A stretch of 64,000 bases of DNA, taken from NCBI GenBank assembly GCA_017447165.1, contig JAFSOD010000004.1:1-64000 (forward strand), read 5' to 3'. The DNA is from Bacilli bacterium. GTDB lineage: Bacteria; Bacillota_I; Bacilli_A; RFN20; CAG-826. Position 1 is the first letter of the stretch; each line of letters begins with the position of its first letter. A model generated the notes under the pieces. That model saw only the letters and a program-made list of their open reading frames with translations, ran no database searches and had not been told where the DNA came from. Below, one piece after another: positions 24,573-34,595 of the stretch. Made by a program: the position numbers and the translations under genes.

Positions 24573-26062
24573 TATGAATTTTTCGTATATAACTTTTTCT
24601 TGTAAGAAATAGGTTCTTCAGTAACTCTAATACCTAATCTAGATAGAGTTGATAAATCAACTTCACTAAGTAAGGTAGATGAGTGAGCCTCACATCCCAC
24701 TAATTTAGGGAGTTGCTTTAAGGCTTGATCCGCTAAAGGGTTGGTTTTAGATTGAATCGATAAAGCTAATAATACTTCTTCAGCTCTTAATCTAGAATTA
24801 CTACGATGGAGATATTTAATCTTCATCTCTTTAAGAGGTTCAATCACCATTGGCATTAATAGAAACATTTTCTTATCAATCTTTCCTAATGTTTTTAAAG
24901 CATTAAGTAAGCATGCTGCGCAGGCTCCAAATAATTCAGATCTATGTCCAACAACGATCTTACCATTAGGTAATTCAAGTGCAACCGCTGGTTCATTTTC
25001 TTTTTTAGCATCTTCAAGCGCGGCTTCGATAACCTTACGGTCACTAATTTTAACGCCAGCCTTATTCATTAAGATCTCCATCTTCTCGATAGAGTCTTCA
25101 TTTAGTCTACCTAAATAAACATTCTTTTTAGTTTGATAATATCTTCTAATGATTTCGTTATAGCAAGCCTCTGCGACTTTCTTATCATCAGAAATCGCAA
25201 ATCCCACCATATTTACTCCCATATCAGTTGGAGAATAATATGGAGACTCACCATATATTTGCTCAAATATATTCTTTAGTAACGGAAATACTTCAACGTC
25301 TCGATTATAGTTAACTGCAGGAACACCATATTTTTCTAAATGGAATGGGTCAATCATATTAATATCATTTAAATCAATAGTGGCGGCCTCATAGGCTAAG
25401 TTCACTGGATGATTTAAACTTAAATTCCACACAGGGAATGTTTCATATTTTGCGTATCCCGCATTAATACCATTTTTATGGTCATGATAAAGCTGAGATA
25501 GACAAGTCGCCATTTTTCCACTTCCTGGTCCAGGAGCGGTGACCACTACTAATGGTTTAGAAGTTTGAATATATTCATTCTTTCCTAAGCCATCTTTAGA
25601 AACAATAAGAGGGATATCTTGAGGATAGCCATTAATCTTATAATGTTTATAAACTTTAATATCGTTTCTTTTAAGTTTATTAATAAAAGTCTTAATCGAG
25701 GCATTATCCACATAGAATGAGATAACAACACTAGAAACGTATAATCCGACTTCTTTATAAGTATCAATTAATCTTTCGACTTCTTCTTGATAGGTGATTA
25801 ATGTATCGTTTCTTACTTTGTTAGAGATGATGTCATTCGCATTAACAACGACCACCATTTCCACTCTTTCTTTAATACCTAATAACATTTGTAATTTAGA
25901 GTCAGGTTTAAAACCAGGAAGAACTCTAGAAGCGTGATAATCGTCAAAAAGTTTACCTCCGAATTCAAGGTAAAGCTTATCTCCAAATTTTGAGATTCTT
26001 TTTAGAATTGATTCTCTTTGAATCTTGAGATATTTATTATTATCAAATGCTTCTTTTTTCAT
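24572..26062 (-). CDS. DUF1846 family protein
   Basis: A 496-residue cytoplasmic protein of the DUF1846/COG4868 family, common in Firmicutes and structurally characterised but without a settled function. The N-terminal half has a P-loop-like strand with TAPGPGSGKMATCLSQLYHD (about residues 165-184 from this start), suggesting nucleotide or metabolite binding. The family block YSPTDMGVNMVGFAI follows. ATG 26062 (MKKEAFDNNKYLKIQ) matches the family's N-terminus; a TTG at 26101 would put the start inside the preceding terminator. The stop abuts the upstream hipBST operator. Confidence 0.88.
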   Translation of the reverse strand: MKKEAFDNNKYLKIQRESILKRISKFGDKLYLEFGGKLFDDYHASRVLPGFKPDSKLQMLLGIKERVEMVVVVNANDIISNKVRNDTLITYQEEVERLIDTYKEVGLYVSSVVISFYVDNASIKTFINKLKRNDIKVYKHYKINGYPQDIPLIVSKDGLGKNEYIQTSKPLVVVTAPGPGSGKMATCLSQLYHDHKNGINAGYAKYETFPVWNLSLNHPVNLAYEAATIDLNDINMIDPFHLEKYGVPAVNYNRDVEVFPLLKNIFEQIYGESPYYSPTDMGVNMVGFAISDDKKVAEACYNEIIRRYYQTKKNVYLGRLNEDSIEKMEILMNKAGVKISDRKVIEAALEDAKKENEPAVALELPNGKIVVGHRSELFGACAACLLNALKTLGKIDKKMFLLMPMVIEPLKEMKIKYLHRSNSRLRAEEVLLALSIQSKTNPLADQALKQLPKLVGCEAHSSTLLSEVDLSTLSRLGIRVTEEPISYKKKLYTKNS

Positions 26063-26068
26063 ATATGT

Positions 26069-26095
26069 AAAAAGCATAAGGCTAGAGAGGCTTAT
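26069..26095 (-). terminator. Terminator between the DJ-1 gene and DUF1846
   Basis: ATAAG...CTTAT hairpin (26076-26095) followed by GCTTTTTAC on the minus strand. Confidence 0.5.
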
Positions 26096-26118
26096 TTTCA
26101 ATAAAATCTAAATATTTT

Positions 26119-26667
26119 TTATTTTAATCCGCTGATTTGGCGGTTTATCTTTTCACTTAAATCTTTTGAGCCTAATAGTTCAATAATCTTTAGTCCAAAC
26201 GGAATACTATACATCATACTTCTCGCAGTAATGATCTTATCGCTGACTTCTACTTCTTTACCGGTATATCTTCCTAATAAGCCTTCTTCACATCCTGGAT
26301 AGCAAGTATATGCATGTCCTGCTAAAACTCCCGCTTTAGATAAAACCATTGGTCCAGCGCATATCGCGCAAACAAATTTACCTAGTCCATATGCCTCTTT
26401 AACCACTCTAATAGTTTCAGGAGAATTTAATAAATTCGCTACTCCACGACTTCCACCAGGAATCACAACTGCGTCAAATTCACCAATATTTATATTCTTT
26501 AGGCTTTTAAAGCCACTGAGAGCGACTTTATGGCTGGAAATGACTAATTGCTCATCATCACTAATTTTGGCGTCGTAGACCTCAAATCCTGCGCGCACTA
26601 ATACATCTCTAGTTGCTAAAGCTTCAACATCTTCAAAACCATCTGCGTAAATTATTAAAACTTTCAT
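26119..26667 (-). CDS. DJ-1/PfpI family protein
   Basis: A 182-residue protein of the DJ-1/ThiJ/PfpI superfamily. It has the conserved Glu12 (ADGFEDVEA) and the nucleophile-elbow cysteine Cys103 (AICAGP), flanked by the FDAVVIPGG strand-loop. Members act as glyoxalase/deglycase-like or chaperone-type proteins in carbonyl and oxidative stress. The start overlaps the stop of the phosphatase gene in ATGA, so the two are translationally coupled. Confidence 0.92.
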   Translation of the reverse strand: MKVLIIYADGFEDVEALATRDVLVRAGFEVYDAKISDDEQLVISSHKVALSGFKSLKNINIGEFDAVVIPGGSRGVANLLNSPETIRVVKEAYGLGKFVCAICAGPMVLSKAGVLAGHAYTCYPGCEEGLLGRYTGKEVEVSDKIITARSMMYSIPFGLKIIELLGSKDLSEKINRQISGLK

Positions 26668-27821
26668 AAATAATCCTCGGTTAAGATATCAATAATGCTT
26701 TCTAAAGTAGAACGGGCAATATTACAGGTAGTGTTTAAATAGTTCATAGTCTTCTCACTTAAAGAAGAGCCTTCACTATCGGCAATTCCTCTAATAAAGA
26801 AATCATCAGCGGTAATAATGCTAGCTTTAACTGGATTACCGATATTTGCTAAATCAGAGAATAAATAATCTAACATTAAATCTTTTTCACTCATTCCCAC
26901 TAAAGCACCAAGAACATAGGCCAAAGCCCCAGTTCTATCAGCACCCCTAGTACAGTGAAAAGCAATTGGGTAATTAGATTCATCTGCTAAAGTATTAAAG
27001 AATAATTGAATAGAAGGAACATTTTTTGCTCTAGTAAAAATATTACTATTTCCATAAATCATTGGTGCAGCAACATATTTAGCGCCAATAGGAGAAGAGG
27101 TAATACTATTAACTTCGTCATAATCGTCAAAAGCGATATTTCTTCTTAAATCGATATCAGTTTTAATCTTAAGTTCATCTCTTAAAGCTCTTTTACCTTC
27201 TTCGGTAGGAGCACATTCATACTTATTAACAATGCCACCATAATTAAATTGAGCGGTACGATAAATCATTCCTTGTTTATAAATTTTATCGTTACCAATA
27301 TCCCAGCCACCTAAATCTCTAACATTCTCTACTCCATCAACAAAGATGTTTCTCGGAGCGTAATCTCCAATAGAGAATTCAAGTACATCACTATTAAAGA
27401 AAGTTCCATAGTGATTAGAAGAAACTTGATAATAATATTTGGTTTTAATTTTTAAATTATAAACATCAACGCTTGTTTCACTTGTGGTATACACCAAAGG
27501 ATTGGATAAATCATCAAACTCAGAAATAGTTAAGCGATAATCGGTCGCAGGTTGATCTAAATCATTTGTTTCATCCCAAGAGAATGTAATTGGAACAGGT
27601 TTAGAATTGGATTCATCACCATATAAGTCGTAGTTAACTTCAATATATTCCGCAATATTTTCAATATGTATGAAATCATACTGCTCTTGAGAATGAATTG
27701 ATACACTCATAGGAATTGATCCAACAGTTAAGTCTACAAATCCAGGAACTGGATAATTTTCTCCACATGAAGTGGCAAGAATAAAGGTACTAGCGAGTAC
27801 AAATAAAGTTTTATATTTCAT
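26664..27821 (-). CDS. Lipoprotein tyrosine phosphatase with fibronectin-like domain
   Basis: A surface-anchored phosphatase of about 385 residues. Signal peptide MKYKTLFVLASTFILATSC with lipobox Cys19; a fibronectin-III-like domain (about 45-135, ending KTKYYYQVSSNHYG); then a Tyr_phosphatase3-type domain with the NVRDLGGW motif and the catalytic P-loop HCTRGADRTG near residue 290. Related secreted phosphatases act on phosphotyrosine or phosphoinositides, some as virulence factors. ATG 27821 was preferred over a TTG at 27839 because it starts the signal peptide. It ends in TGA overlapping the DJ-1 start. Confidence 0.9.
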   Translation of the reverse strand: MKYKTLFVLASTFILATSCGENYPVPGFVDLTVGSIPMSVSIHSQEQYDFIHIENIAEYIEVNYDLYGDESNSKPVPITFSWDETNDLDQPATDYRLTISEFDDLSNPLVYTTSETSVDVYNLKIKTKYYYQVSSNHYGTFFNSDVLEFSIGDYAPRNIFVDGVENVRDLGGWDIGNDKIYKQGMIYRTAQFNYGGIVNKYECAPTEEGKRALRDELKIKTDIDLRRNIAFDDYDEVNSITSSPIGAKYVAAPMIYGNSNIFTRAKNVPSIQLFFNTLADESNYPIAFHCTRGADRTGALAYVLGALVGMSEKDLMLDYLFSDLANIGNPVKASIITADDFFIRGIADSEGSSLSEKTMNYLNTTCNIARSTLESIIDILTEDYL

Positions 27822-27851
27822 ATAACAAGAATAGCACAATTATTTGCATAA

Positions 27852-27875
27852 TAAAAGGAGCCCCGAAGGACTCCT
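27852..27875 (-). terminator. Terminator of the ABC-transporter/lipoprotein operon
   Basis: AGGAG-TCC-TTCG-GGG-CTCCT hairpin then TTTTATT on the minus strand, 17 nt after the stop at 27893. The TTCG loop makes it strong. Confidence 0.85.
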
Positions 27876-27892
27876 AGTATAGGTTGATAAGA

Positions 27893-30289
27893 TTAGGCTG
27901 CTGGAATCCAAGTAATAGAAATACTTGTGAGATACATAGCGCTACCAGCAGATCTAAGACCGATAAATGCGTAGCTACCGGAAATAACTAATTCAGTAGA
28001 AGTTCCACATACGATTGTTCCTAATAATGTACCTTGTGTACCTTCAGCATATAATTGAGAAGGAGCGGTATAAGCAGTATTAGAACCATAAACGTTTAAT
28101 GTACGTCCACTGGCTGTATTACTATTCCAAACAACGACAACACGGGCGACCAAACCACCAGAAGCAGTTGAAACAATACCAGAATTGTTATTATTACTTC
28201 TTAATTGAATAGATTCATTACCACCAGCAGAGTTGCCAGCATAAACAGCATCTGAATTTGAGGTCTTGCCAGACCAATCAGCATATGAAGTACTAGTGAT
28301 ACCAGTAGTAGCTCTATTTAATACATCAGTTGTACCAACGATAGCTTCTTTTACTGTAACCACACATGGTTTTGATTCAACACCATCAACAGTGACTGTA
28401 ATATTTGCACTACCAACACTTTCAGCGTGAACAGCACCAGTAGTAGCATTAACTGTTACAGAGGCATCGCTAGAAGCGAATGTAACAGTCTCATATGTGG
28501 CGTTAGCTGGTGTAACTTTATAAGTTAATTCGGCATCATCACCGACATACATATCTAGTGTGCTTTTACTTAATGCAACAGATTCAACAGCTAATGGAGC
28601 TGCATAACCCCAAATAGAGAATTGTGGGTTTGAATAAGTTGCTGCAGAGTATCTTAATGTGTTTTGATAGAAGTTAAGGTATAATTTTGTGCTAGAGGAA
28701 TCAGATCCATTAAATGTAAATCTGAATGTCTCAGCATCATAATCTAATGCAACAACAGCGGCACTAGAAGAATCATCTTCCAATGTTGGATTGTGGTAAG
28801 AGCCATCCCATGCATAACCTAAATATTTATCGCCAACTTTTAATTTGAATTTAGATTCAGATTTAATCACTTGAACTGCTGAAGCAGTACCTTCGCTATC
28901 TGAAACAGCAACATAATAGCCGCTCATTTCGCCTTTAGCATAGACTAAAGAAGTAGTATCTCCGGCTGCTAAGAAATATGATTTGCTTTCATCTAATTCA
29001 GAAGGTCCAATAATTCTGAAGACTTTTTCAGTATCACTGACTTCAACATGACATGTTGCTTCAATATCAGTTCCTTCAACATAAGCTGTAATATCAGTTT
29101 CACCTTCAGAAACTGCATGGACAACACCAGCATCACTGACGGTTGCGACTGCTTCGTTACCACTCTTCCAAGAGACGACATCAGCAGTATTTGGATGCTT
29201 TGTAGCAACTAATGTTTCATCTTCTCCACCAACGGTAAGAGCTAAGGTAGTTTTGCTTAAAGAAATACTTTGAAGTTCGTTTTTAACACTCCAAACATTT
29301 GCGTAATCTGGAGCAACAGAATAAGTTTCAACTGTACCTTTATCTTTAGCGGTTGTTTTTCCACCAAAGTTCATGATTTTACCATGAACCATGACTTTTG
29401 AACCAGCTTCAATAGTCTTTAAGATTTCCCAATCATCACCAGTTATGACTTTCCATTTAATTCTGTAGGCTTGGAAATCACCTAAGTGAAAGGAAATGTT
29501 CTTATATTGTTCGATATCTGCGGCAGGAGAATCGACAGAGGTAACAACATCTTCAATATAATAGAAGATTTCAGACACTCCACCATAATGCCAAACGGTT
29601 TGGCCGTCGACTTTTTCATTCCAGGTAATATCTAAGCCGTGTCCAATTGCGATTGCTTCAGCAGCGGTTAATGGATCGTCTTCGGTTTCACCATGGACTG
29701 TATTTCTAGCATGGAATGTGAATGATCCAGGAACGTCGACACCGCGGTCGCCATCTCTGAATTTTAAGACGAAATCGCCTTCTTCTTTAAATGTAACTTC
29801 GTTTTCATCAATGGTTAATTCTTTTGTTTCTGATGCATCAGCAGTAATAACGACATTGACAACTTCAGTTTCACCTAATTTAAGTAAGAAGGTAACAGGT
29901 GAATTGACAATAATGTCATCGGTTGAAGCGGTAACAGAGTACTTATCAACTTCTTTCGTTACAACGGCTAAACTGACATCAGTTTCAGGCATTGTGAACG
30001 AATAACTTAATGTGCTAACAGTAGTCACAGTAACTTGTGAAGAAGTAACACCAGTAACTTTATAGTTAGTTGGGTCATTTTCTGTGATTGTGAAAGCGAC
30101 ACTTGCGCCAGCAGCATAACTATCAGCTAAGCCGTTGACAGTGTATTTGGCTGCATCACTAGTACAAACGACATGGTATGTGCTTGGGGTAGGTGGGGTT
30201 GGTGTTGGATCAGATCCACAGCCAACTAAAGCCGCGCCACAAAGCGCCATGGAAGCTACTAATACGCCAAATTTTGTTTTGACTTTCAT
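27893..30289 (-). CDS. Surface lipoprotein with two Big_2 (Ig-like) domains
   Basis: A 798-residue lipoprotein (signal MKVKTKFGVLVAS..., lipobox VGC, Cys24, then a Pro/Thr linker). Visible modules are an N-terminal Ig-like pair, an OB-fold-like region (about 200-345; VWHYGGVSEIFYYIED...GSKVMVHGKIMNFGG), a Big_2 domain (about 350-435; ISLSKTTLALTVGGEDETL and SWKSGNEAVATVSDAG), a beta-rich region, a second Big_2 domain (about 590-665) and a C-terminal beta-sandwich of about 140 residues ending SITWIPAA. No enzyme motif recognised; probably adhesin or carbohydrate/DNA-binding scaffold. The ATG overlaps the upstream stop (TAATG). It is last gene of the sugar-transporter operon. Confidence 0.88.
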   Translation of the reverse strand: MKVKTKFGVLVASMALCGAALVGCGSDPTPTPPTPSTYHVVCTSDAAKYTVNGLADSYAAGASVAFTITENDPTNYKVTGVTSSQVTVTTVSTLSYSFTMPETDVSLAVVTKEVDKYSVTASTDDIIVNSPVTFLLKLGETEVVNVVITADASETKELTIDENEVTFKEEGDFVLKFRDGDRGVDVPGSFTFHARNTVHGETEDDPLTAAEAIAIGHGLDITWNEKVDGQTVWHYGGVSEIFYYIEDVVTSVDSPAADIEQYKNISFHLGDFQAYRIKWKVITGDDWEILKTIEAGSKVMVHGKIMNFGGKTTAKDKGTVETYSVAPDYANVWSVKNELQSISLSKTTLALTVGGEDETLVATKHPNTADVVSWKSGNEAVATVSDAGVVHAVSEGETDITAYVEGTDIEATCHVEVSDTEKVFRIIGPSELDESKSYFLAAGDTTSLVYAKGEMSGYYVAVSDSEGTASAVQVIKSESKFKLKVGDKYLGYAWDGSYHNPTLEDDSSSAAVVALDYDAETFRFTFNGSDSSSTKLYLNFYQNTLRYSAATYSNPQFSIWGYAAPLAVESVALSKSTLDMYVGDDAELTYKVTPANATYETVTFASSDASVTVNATTGAVHAESVGSANITVTVDGVESKPCVVTVKEAIVGTTDVLNRATTGITSTSYADWSGKTSNSDAVYAGNSAGGNESIQLRSNNNNSGIVSTASGGLVARVVVVWNSNTASGRTLNVYGSNTAYTAPSQLYAEGTQGTLLGTIVCGTSTELVISGSYAFIGLRSAGSAMYLTSISITWIPAA

Positions 30290-30690
30290 TATAAAGTCTC
30301 CTCCTTTTTCTCTTCGAGCATTTGAGCTTTCCTCAACTTAGAAATCTCATCAATCTCGTTTCGTAATTGCTTTCTTGCAAAATGAGCTCTGAAAAACCTA
30401 AACAATCCGTACGATAACAGAATGGCGGCTATAGCAAAGCACGCGATGCAAACGAAGAATTGCAATGAAGAAGTATCAATGCCTCGCGATTTATTCATTA
30501 CTCTCCTAATGGAGAGAATTAGAAATAAGATTCCACAAACAAGTAAGATGGCACCAATCGCCACTAAAGCTAAAGCATTTTGTTGCTTATCGTATTCTTT
30601 AGTGTCTTTACGGTGATCATCATTACTACGTTCAGATAATTCGTCGTAACTTAATATACTATAATCAATCACTTCTTTTTCTTTAGCCAT
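30289..30690 (-). CDS. Small two-helix membrane protein
   Basis: A 133-residue protein of unknown function between two lipoprotein genes. A charged N-terminus of about 38 residues is followed by two membrane helices (ALVAIGAILLVCGILFLIL, about 40-60; FFVCIACFAIAAILLSYGLF, about 78-97) and a basic, coiled-coil C-terminus (KQLRNEIDEISKLRKAQMLE). Charge distribution predicts both ends in the cytoplasm. It is in the same operon, overlapping the next gene by one base. Confidence 0.75.
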   Translation of the reverse strand: MAKEKEVIDYSILSYDELSERSNDDHRKDTKEYDKQQNALALVAIGAILLVCGILFLILSIRRVMNKSRGIDTSSLQFFVCIACFAIAAILLSYGLFRFFRAHFARKQLRNEIDEISKLRKAQMLEEKKEETL

Positions 30691-30703
30691 AAGTTACTCC
30701 TAA

Positions 30704-32893
30704 TTAAGCGGCTTTCTTAATGAATTGAGACATGTCGTAAGCTTTTACGATTTCAAGTTCCATTTTGAAAGTCTTATATGTTGTTGAAATATAACCCTTG
30801 GAAATACCAATAACACCAACACCATCTTTTGCTTCAAGCATCTTTCTTGAATGGGTAAAGGTTTGTGTACCTTCTTGACCAATATATTTTGGTCCTTTGG
30901 CGTTATATTGATATTCACCACCAGTGAAGAACTTATAAGAATAGGCTTCTTCACCTCTATATTTAATCAAGACTTCGGAGTTGATAATAATTCTAAAGAA
31001 ACTATTGGCTTTTCTCATGGTGTCGCCATCATGGATGGTTTCGATTTCACTTGGAGTGTTATCGACATCGCCATATCTGGCAAATAAAGTTATGGAGTTA
31101 TAGACGTTATAGAATTGGTAGAAATCTTTGTTATATCTATTGATTTCGTATTTTCCACCTTCACAAACATCAACAAATCCTTCGCCATAAGAAGTTTGAT
31201 CAACAGTGAAATTGTTGAAATAAACATTATCCTTAATTTGCACAAGAAGTTGTGGCAATTGAAGGGTGTGGAATTCTTCAACAGTTAATTGAATAGGCTT
31301 AATATCATAATATTTGATTGAGCCGTCTTCATTATAATCAAGAATGACTGTGTTACGTTTTGGGTTTGGACTATAAGCAGTATAGCTAATACCTTGCATT
31401 TGGAAGGTTCCACCATAACTACTTAAAGCACCGATAACTCTTACGTGTTGTCCTTCGTCAATTGGGGTTTGAGCATATGTAAAGACATAAATGCCGAATC
31501 CAACTTTACGTTTTTTATTGTTGGCTTTAATTTGTGCGATTTCTTCTTCACTATATTCTGGTCTATCTTGAATATAGAAAGCACCACCAACTTTACGAGA
31601 CACGTAGCCATCAATTGCCCAAAGTCTTTTTTTATCTGCTCTATCTGATTTTGGTAAGTAACCAATGATGTCATCAACTGGTGCATCGTCTGTATAGATT
31701 CTATGTAATGGAAGATTTGGAACGACCACATCATCATCCATGTAATAGTAGAAATATGGGTCTCTTTCACCAGATTGCATATGTCTTCTATTAACTTTAG
31801 CGGATAATCCAGCAGCGTCAAAGTGTTTGAAGAAATATTCACCATATCCATCTAAGGAACCAGTATTTTCTGAGAAACCTTGATAAATTAATTCGAGATT
31901 TAAACAACGGAATTCACTTTTAGCAGGTTTAGCGTTTTTAGATTTACAGTACCAAACAAACGCTAAGTCTCTTTGGTTACCATCAGTTGTAGAACCATAT
32001 TTGCCTTTATATTCTGGATCTTGTCCTTTAGCTTCTTTAATTTCTTCTAAAGTAGCATTTTCTCCAGCATAAGCAAGTGGCTTAGACATTAAGATAATAT
32101 GAGTTGCGCCACCAGTTAATTTGGCAAGTTCTTCAGCAGAGAATAAAGCTTCCATCTTTTGTTCATAATGAGCAGCTTCATTATTTTCTTTACCGAATTC
32201 ACCCCAGAAGGTGTATTTAGAGAAGTAAGAACCAGAAAGACCCCATTCTTCCATTTGAGATGTACTTTCTTGAGTATCATCCATTAAATATCTGATTTTA
32301 ACAGTATATTTTAAATTAAAAGTTTCTACGTGTGTGGTATCACCATCAACGCAGTTAAAGAAGAAATCAGAATTATCGGCTTTGCCCGAGAATTTATCGG
32401 TTTTTGAATCATATTTTAAAGGAGCGCGAATTTGTTCAATTCCATCTCTTCTAAAATCAAGAGCATCAAGGGAGCCTGGATTCGACGTTGTGGATTCGTT
32501 AAATGACATGACATAGTCATAAATATCATCACTAATGTTCATATCAAATTCTTCAACCCAGTCAACGGTTGGGTCAACTGCAAATGAGGCAAACACTTTA
32601 TTTTCGCCACTAATAGCAGTCGCGGAATAAGTATATTTATTGCCATCTTTACGTTGATAGCTAAGATTGACACCGTTGAAGGAGACTTTTTCGATATCAA
32701 AATGTGCATCAGGTTCAACAGTGAAAGTTACAGCCTCACCACTAGTATACGAATCTTTAAATCCATAAACTTTTCCATGGGCTGAATTTTCAGCTAAATT
32801 GTTGATTGTGGCTGGACCATTATCCGCTCCACAGCCAACAAGAGCGCCAAGAGTTAAGACTCCAATGAGTAAGCTTGCATATCTTTTTTTCAT
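30704..32893 (-). CDS. Large surface lipoprotein with OB-fold-like region
   Basis: A 729-residue lipoprotein (signal MKKRYASLLIGVLTLGALVGC, lipobox Cys21). The N-terminus has an InlB/repeat-like beta domain (about 40-110, DSYTSGEAVTFTVEP). A middle domain of about 300 residues is unfamiliar. An OB-fold-like module (about 420-500) shows RKVGGAFYIQD and GQHVRVIGALSSYGGTFQM. It shares the AxxxxSGEAVxFT N-terminal pattern with the lipoprotein at 27893, suggesting common descent of the N-terminal domain. It lies directly downstream of the sugar-binding protein gene, so a role in capturing or processing the transported substrate is plausible but unproven. Confidence 0.85.
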   Translation of the reverse strand: MKKRYASLLIGVLTLGALVGCGADNGPATINNLAENSAHGKVYGFKDSYTSGEAVTFTVEPDAHFDIEKVSFNGVNLSYQRKDGNKYTYSATAISGENKVFASFAVDPTVDWVEEFDMNISDDIYDYVMSFNESTTSNPGSLDALDFRRDGIEQIRAPLKYDSKTDKFSGKADNSDFFFNCVDGDTTHVETFNLKYTVKIRYLMDDTQESTSQMEEWGLSGSYFSKYTFWGEFGKENNEAAHYEQKMEALFSAEELAKLTGGATHIILMSKPLAYAGENATLEEIKEAKGQDPEYKGKYGSTTDGNQRDLAFVWYCKSKNAKPAKSEFRCLNLELIYQGFSENTGSLDGYGEYFFKHFDAAGLSAKVNRRHMQSGERDPYFYYYMDDDVVVPNLPLHRIYTDDAPVDDIIGYLPKSDRADKKRLWAIDGYVSRKVGGAFYIQDRPEYSEEEIAQIKANNKKRKVGFGIYVFTYAQTPIDEGQHVRVIGALSSYGGTFQMQGISYTAYSPNPKRNTVILDYNEDGSIKYYDIKPIQLTVEEFHTLQLPQLLVQIKDNVYFNNFTVDQTSYGEGFVDVCEGGKYEINRYNKDFYQFYNVYNSITLFARYGDVDNTPSEIETIHDGDTMRKANSFFRIIINSEVLIKYRGEEAYSYKFFTGGEYQYNAKGPKYIGQEGTQTFTHSRKMLEAKDGVGVIGISKGYISTTYKTFKMELEIVKAYDMSQFIKKAA

Positions 32894-32913
32894 GTAGCAA
32901 GTCCTCCGTTTAA

Positions 32914-34578
32914 TTATTTTTTAGTCGCATTCATTGCTGCGTCAAATGCGTTTTGAAGAGCTGTTGCAGCACTATGATGGTTATGAACCATTCTTAAGAT
33001 TAATTCTGCCATTTGAGTTCTACATGTAGAGGAACCAACAAAAACAGGAGTTGTAAATTGATTGTCAGCAATTTGTGGTAAATGTGTAATTGTTGGAACG
33101 TAGTTCAATAAGGCTTCTTTCTTACGAGAAATGAATTCAGCATAAGAATCAGATTCGACTGAAGAGATTCTAACAGGATCGTAAGAATTTTCAGTGGCTA
33201 AAGCAGTATTCATATCTGGATCACATAACATTTTGTAAAATAACCAAGCACCAGTAGTGATATTGGCATTTTCGTTATCGAAGAAACAGATAGATGGTCC
33301 TTGTTGGACATATCTAGGAGTATCTCCAGAATATGGAACAGGAGCAACTTCTACAGCAAAGTTATCATTCACTTGATAATCAGAACCACCGGTGGAACCA
33401 ATAGAAATGACACATTCTTTTCTAGAGAACATATCATTTGTGTAAGAACTACCAGTTTGGTCGATTGAATATTTTGTACAGAGATAATTATTGGTAATGC
33501 AACCATAAATCTCTTCTAATAAAGCAACAGCTTGAGAATTATTAAATAATAAGTGGTCTGATTTAGATTCGATATTATCGTTTGAGGTATATGGAATACC
33601 ACGTTGAATCATTTGCGAAATGACCATGTTTGCATCACTATCATAACCAACAGGGCAGAAATTAGTGTTATCAACACCATGGGTTGTACGATCATCAATC
33701 ATTTGTTTAGCTAATGATTTCTTACCGGTTTTATCGATTAACATTTCATCCCATTTAGTTGGAACTTCATAAGTAACCCCACCATGAGTTTCAACATAGG
33801 TTTTTAATTCTTGTAGCTTTGTAGCATAGGCATCATGATATTGACTATAGTATTTGCCTAAAGCTGTTTTCGCTTCAATGATATCCCAGTAATTGTCATC
33901 ATTTTCAAAAATTTTGTCGTTTACAGGATTATCACCCATGAAATAATCGTAGTTATAGAACATAACTTCAGTGGATTTATACATTGGGAGTGACCAATAT
34001 CCTTCAAATTGATAGCCTTCACCTTCGTGGAGATAAGGAACAACAAAGTCTGCAAGTTCGGCTGCGGTAAATCCTAAATGTAAATCTTCTTTAACAGGAT
34101 TTCCGGATACGTCTTTCTTAACGACCCAGTTACCTTGATCGTTCTTTTCAATAACGTTAACGTTAATGGTTCTTTCGTCATTAATGAAGTTAGTTAAACG
34201 TAAGATATCACTACCTTCGAGTCTAACACCCATATATTCAGAGAAAGAATCTGGGTAACCCATTGTTAAGGCTGGAACATTGCCAGAAGCAACACGTGTT
34301 TTAACCGCACTATGTAAGCCATCATAAGTAGAACCACCAGGAACTGATGCTTCTAAGACGAAATGACCAGCGTATTTGACGTTAAAAGCTTCAATAACCT
34401 TATTTAAGTTCTTGGTTTTTTCTTGACCTAAGCAGTGCCAGAACTTAATAACTACTGGGCTTGATGGAAGTTGATTGCTTAATTCTTGGTCAACGTCGTG
34501 GATAATGTCGCCACCACCACAAGCAGTGATGCCAAGGACAGAAGCAAATGCAACTGTGAGTAATTTCAATTTTTTCAT
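32914..34578 (-). CDS. Sugar ABC transporter substrate-binding lipoprotein
   Basis: A 554-residue extracellular solute-binding protein of the MalE/UgpB class. Lipobox at Cys20 (GITACGGG), then the family start VVIKFWHCLGQEK and SVPGGSTYDGLHSAV. Typical C-lobe segments include GSTGGSDYQVNDNFAVEVAP and WLFYKMLCDPDMNTA. It is longer than usual (about 430 residues), with extra loops in the middle. It is followed upstream in the operon by both permeases and the ATPase, completing an importer for an oligosaccharide or glycerophosphodiester. Confidence 0.92.
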   Translation of the reverse strand: MKKLKLLTVAFASVLGITACGGGDIIHDVDQELSNQLPSSPVVIKFWHCLGQEKTKNLNKVIEAFNVKYAGHFVLEASVPGGSTYDGLHSAVKTRVASGNVPALTMGYPDSFSEYMGVRLEGSDILRLTNFINDERTINVNVIEKNDQGNWVVKKDVSGNPVKEDLHLGFTAAELADFVVPYLHEGEGYQFEGYWSLPMYKSTEVMFYNYDYFMGDNPVNDKIFENDDNYWDIIEAKTALGKYYSQYHDAYATKLQELKTYVETHGGVTYEVPTKWDEMLIDKTGKKSLAKQMIDDRTTHGVDNTNFCPVGYDSDANMVISQMIQRGIPYTSNDNIESKSDHLLFNNSQAVALLEEIYGCITNNYLCTKYSIDQTGSSYTNDMFSRKECVISIGSTGGSDYQVNDNFAVEVAPVPYSGDTPRYVQQGPSICFFDNENANITTGAWLFYKMLCDPDMNTALATENSYDPVRISSVESDSYAEFISRKKEALLNYVPTITHLPQIADNQFTTPVFVGSSTCRTQMAELILRMVHNHHSAATALQNAFDAAMNATKK

Positions 34579-34595
34579 GTTTAAAGCCTCCTTTA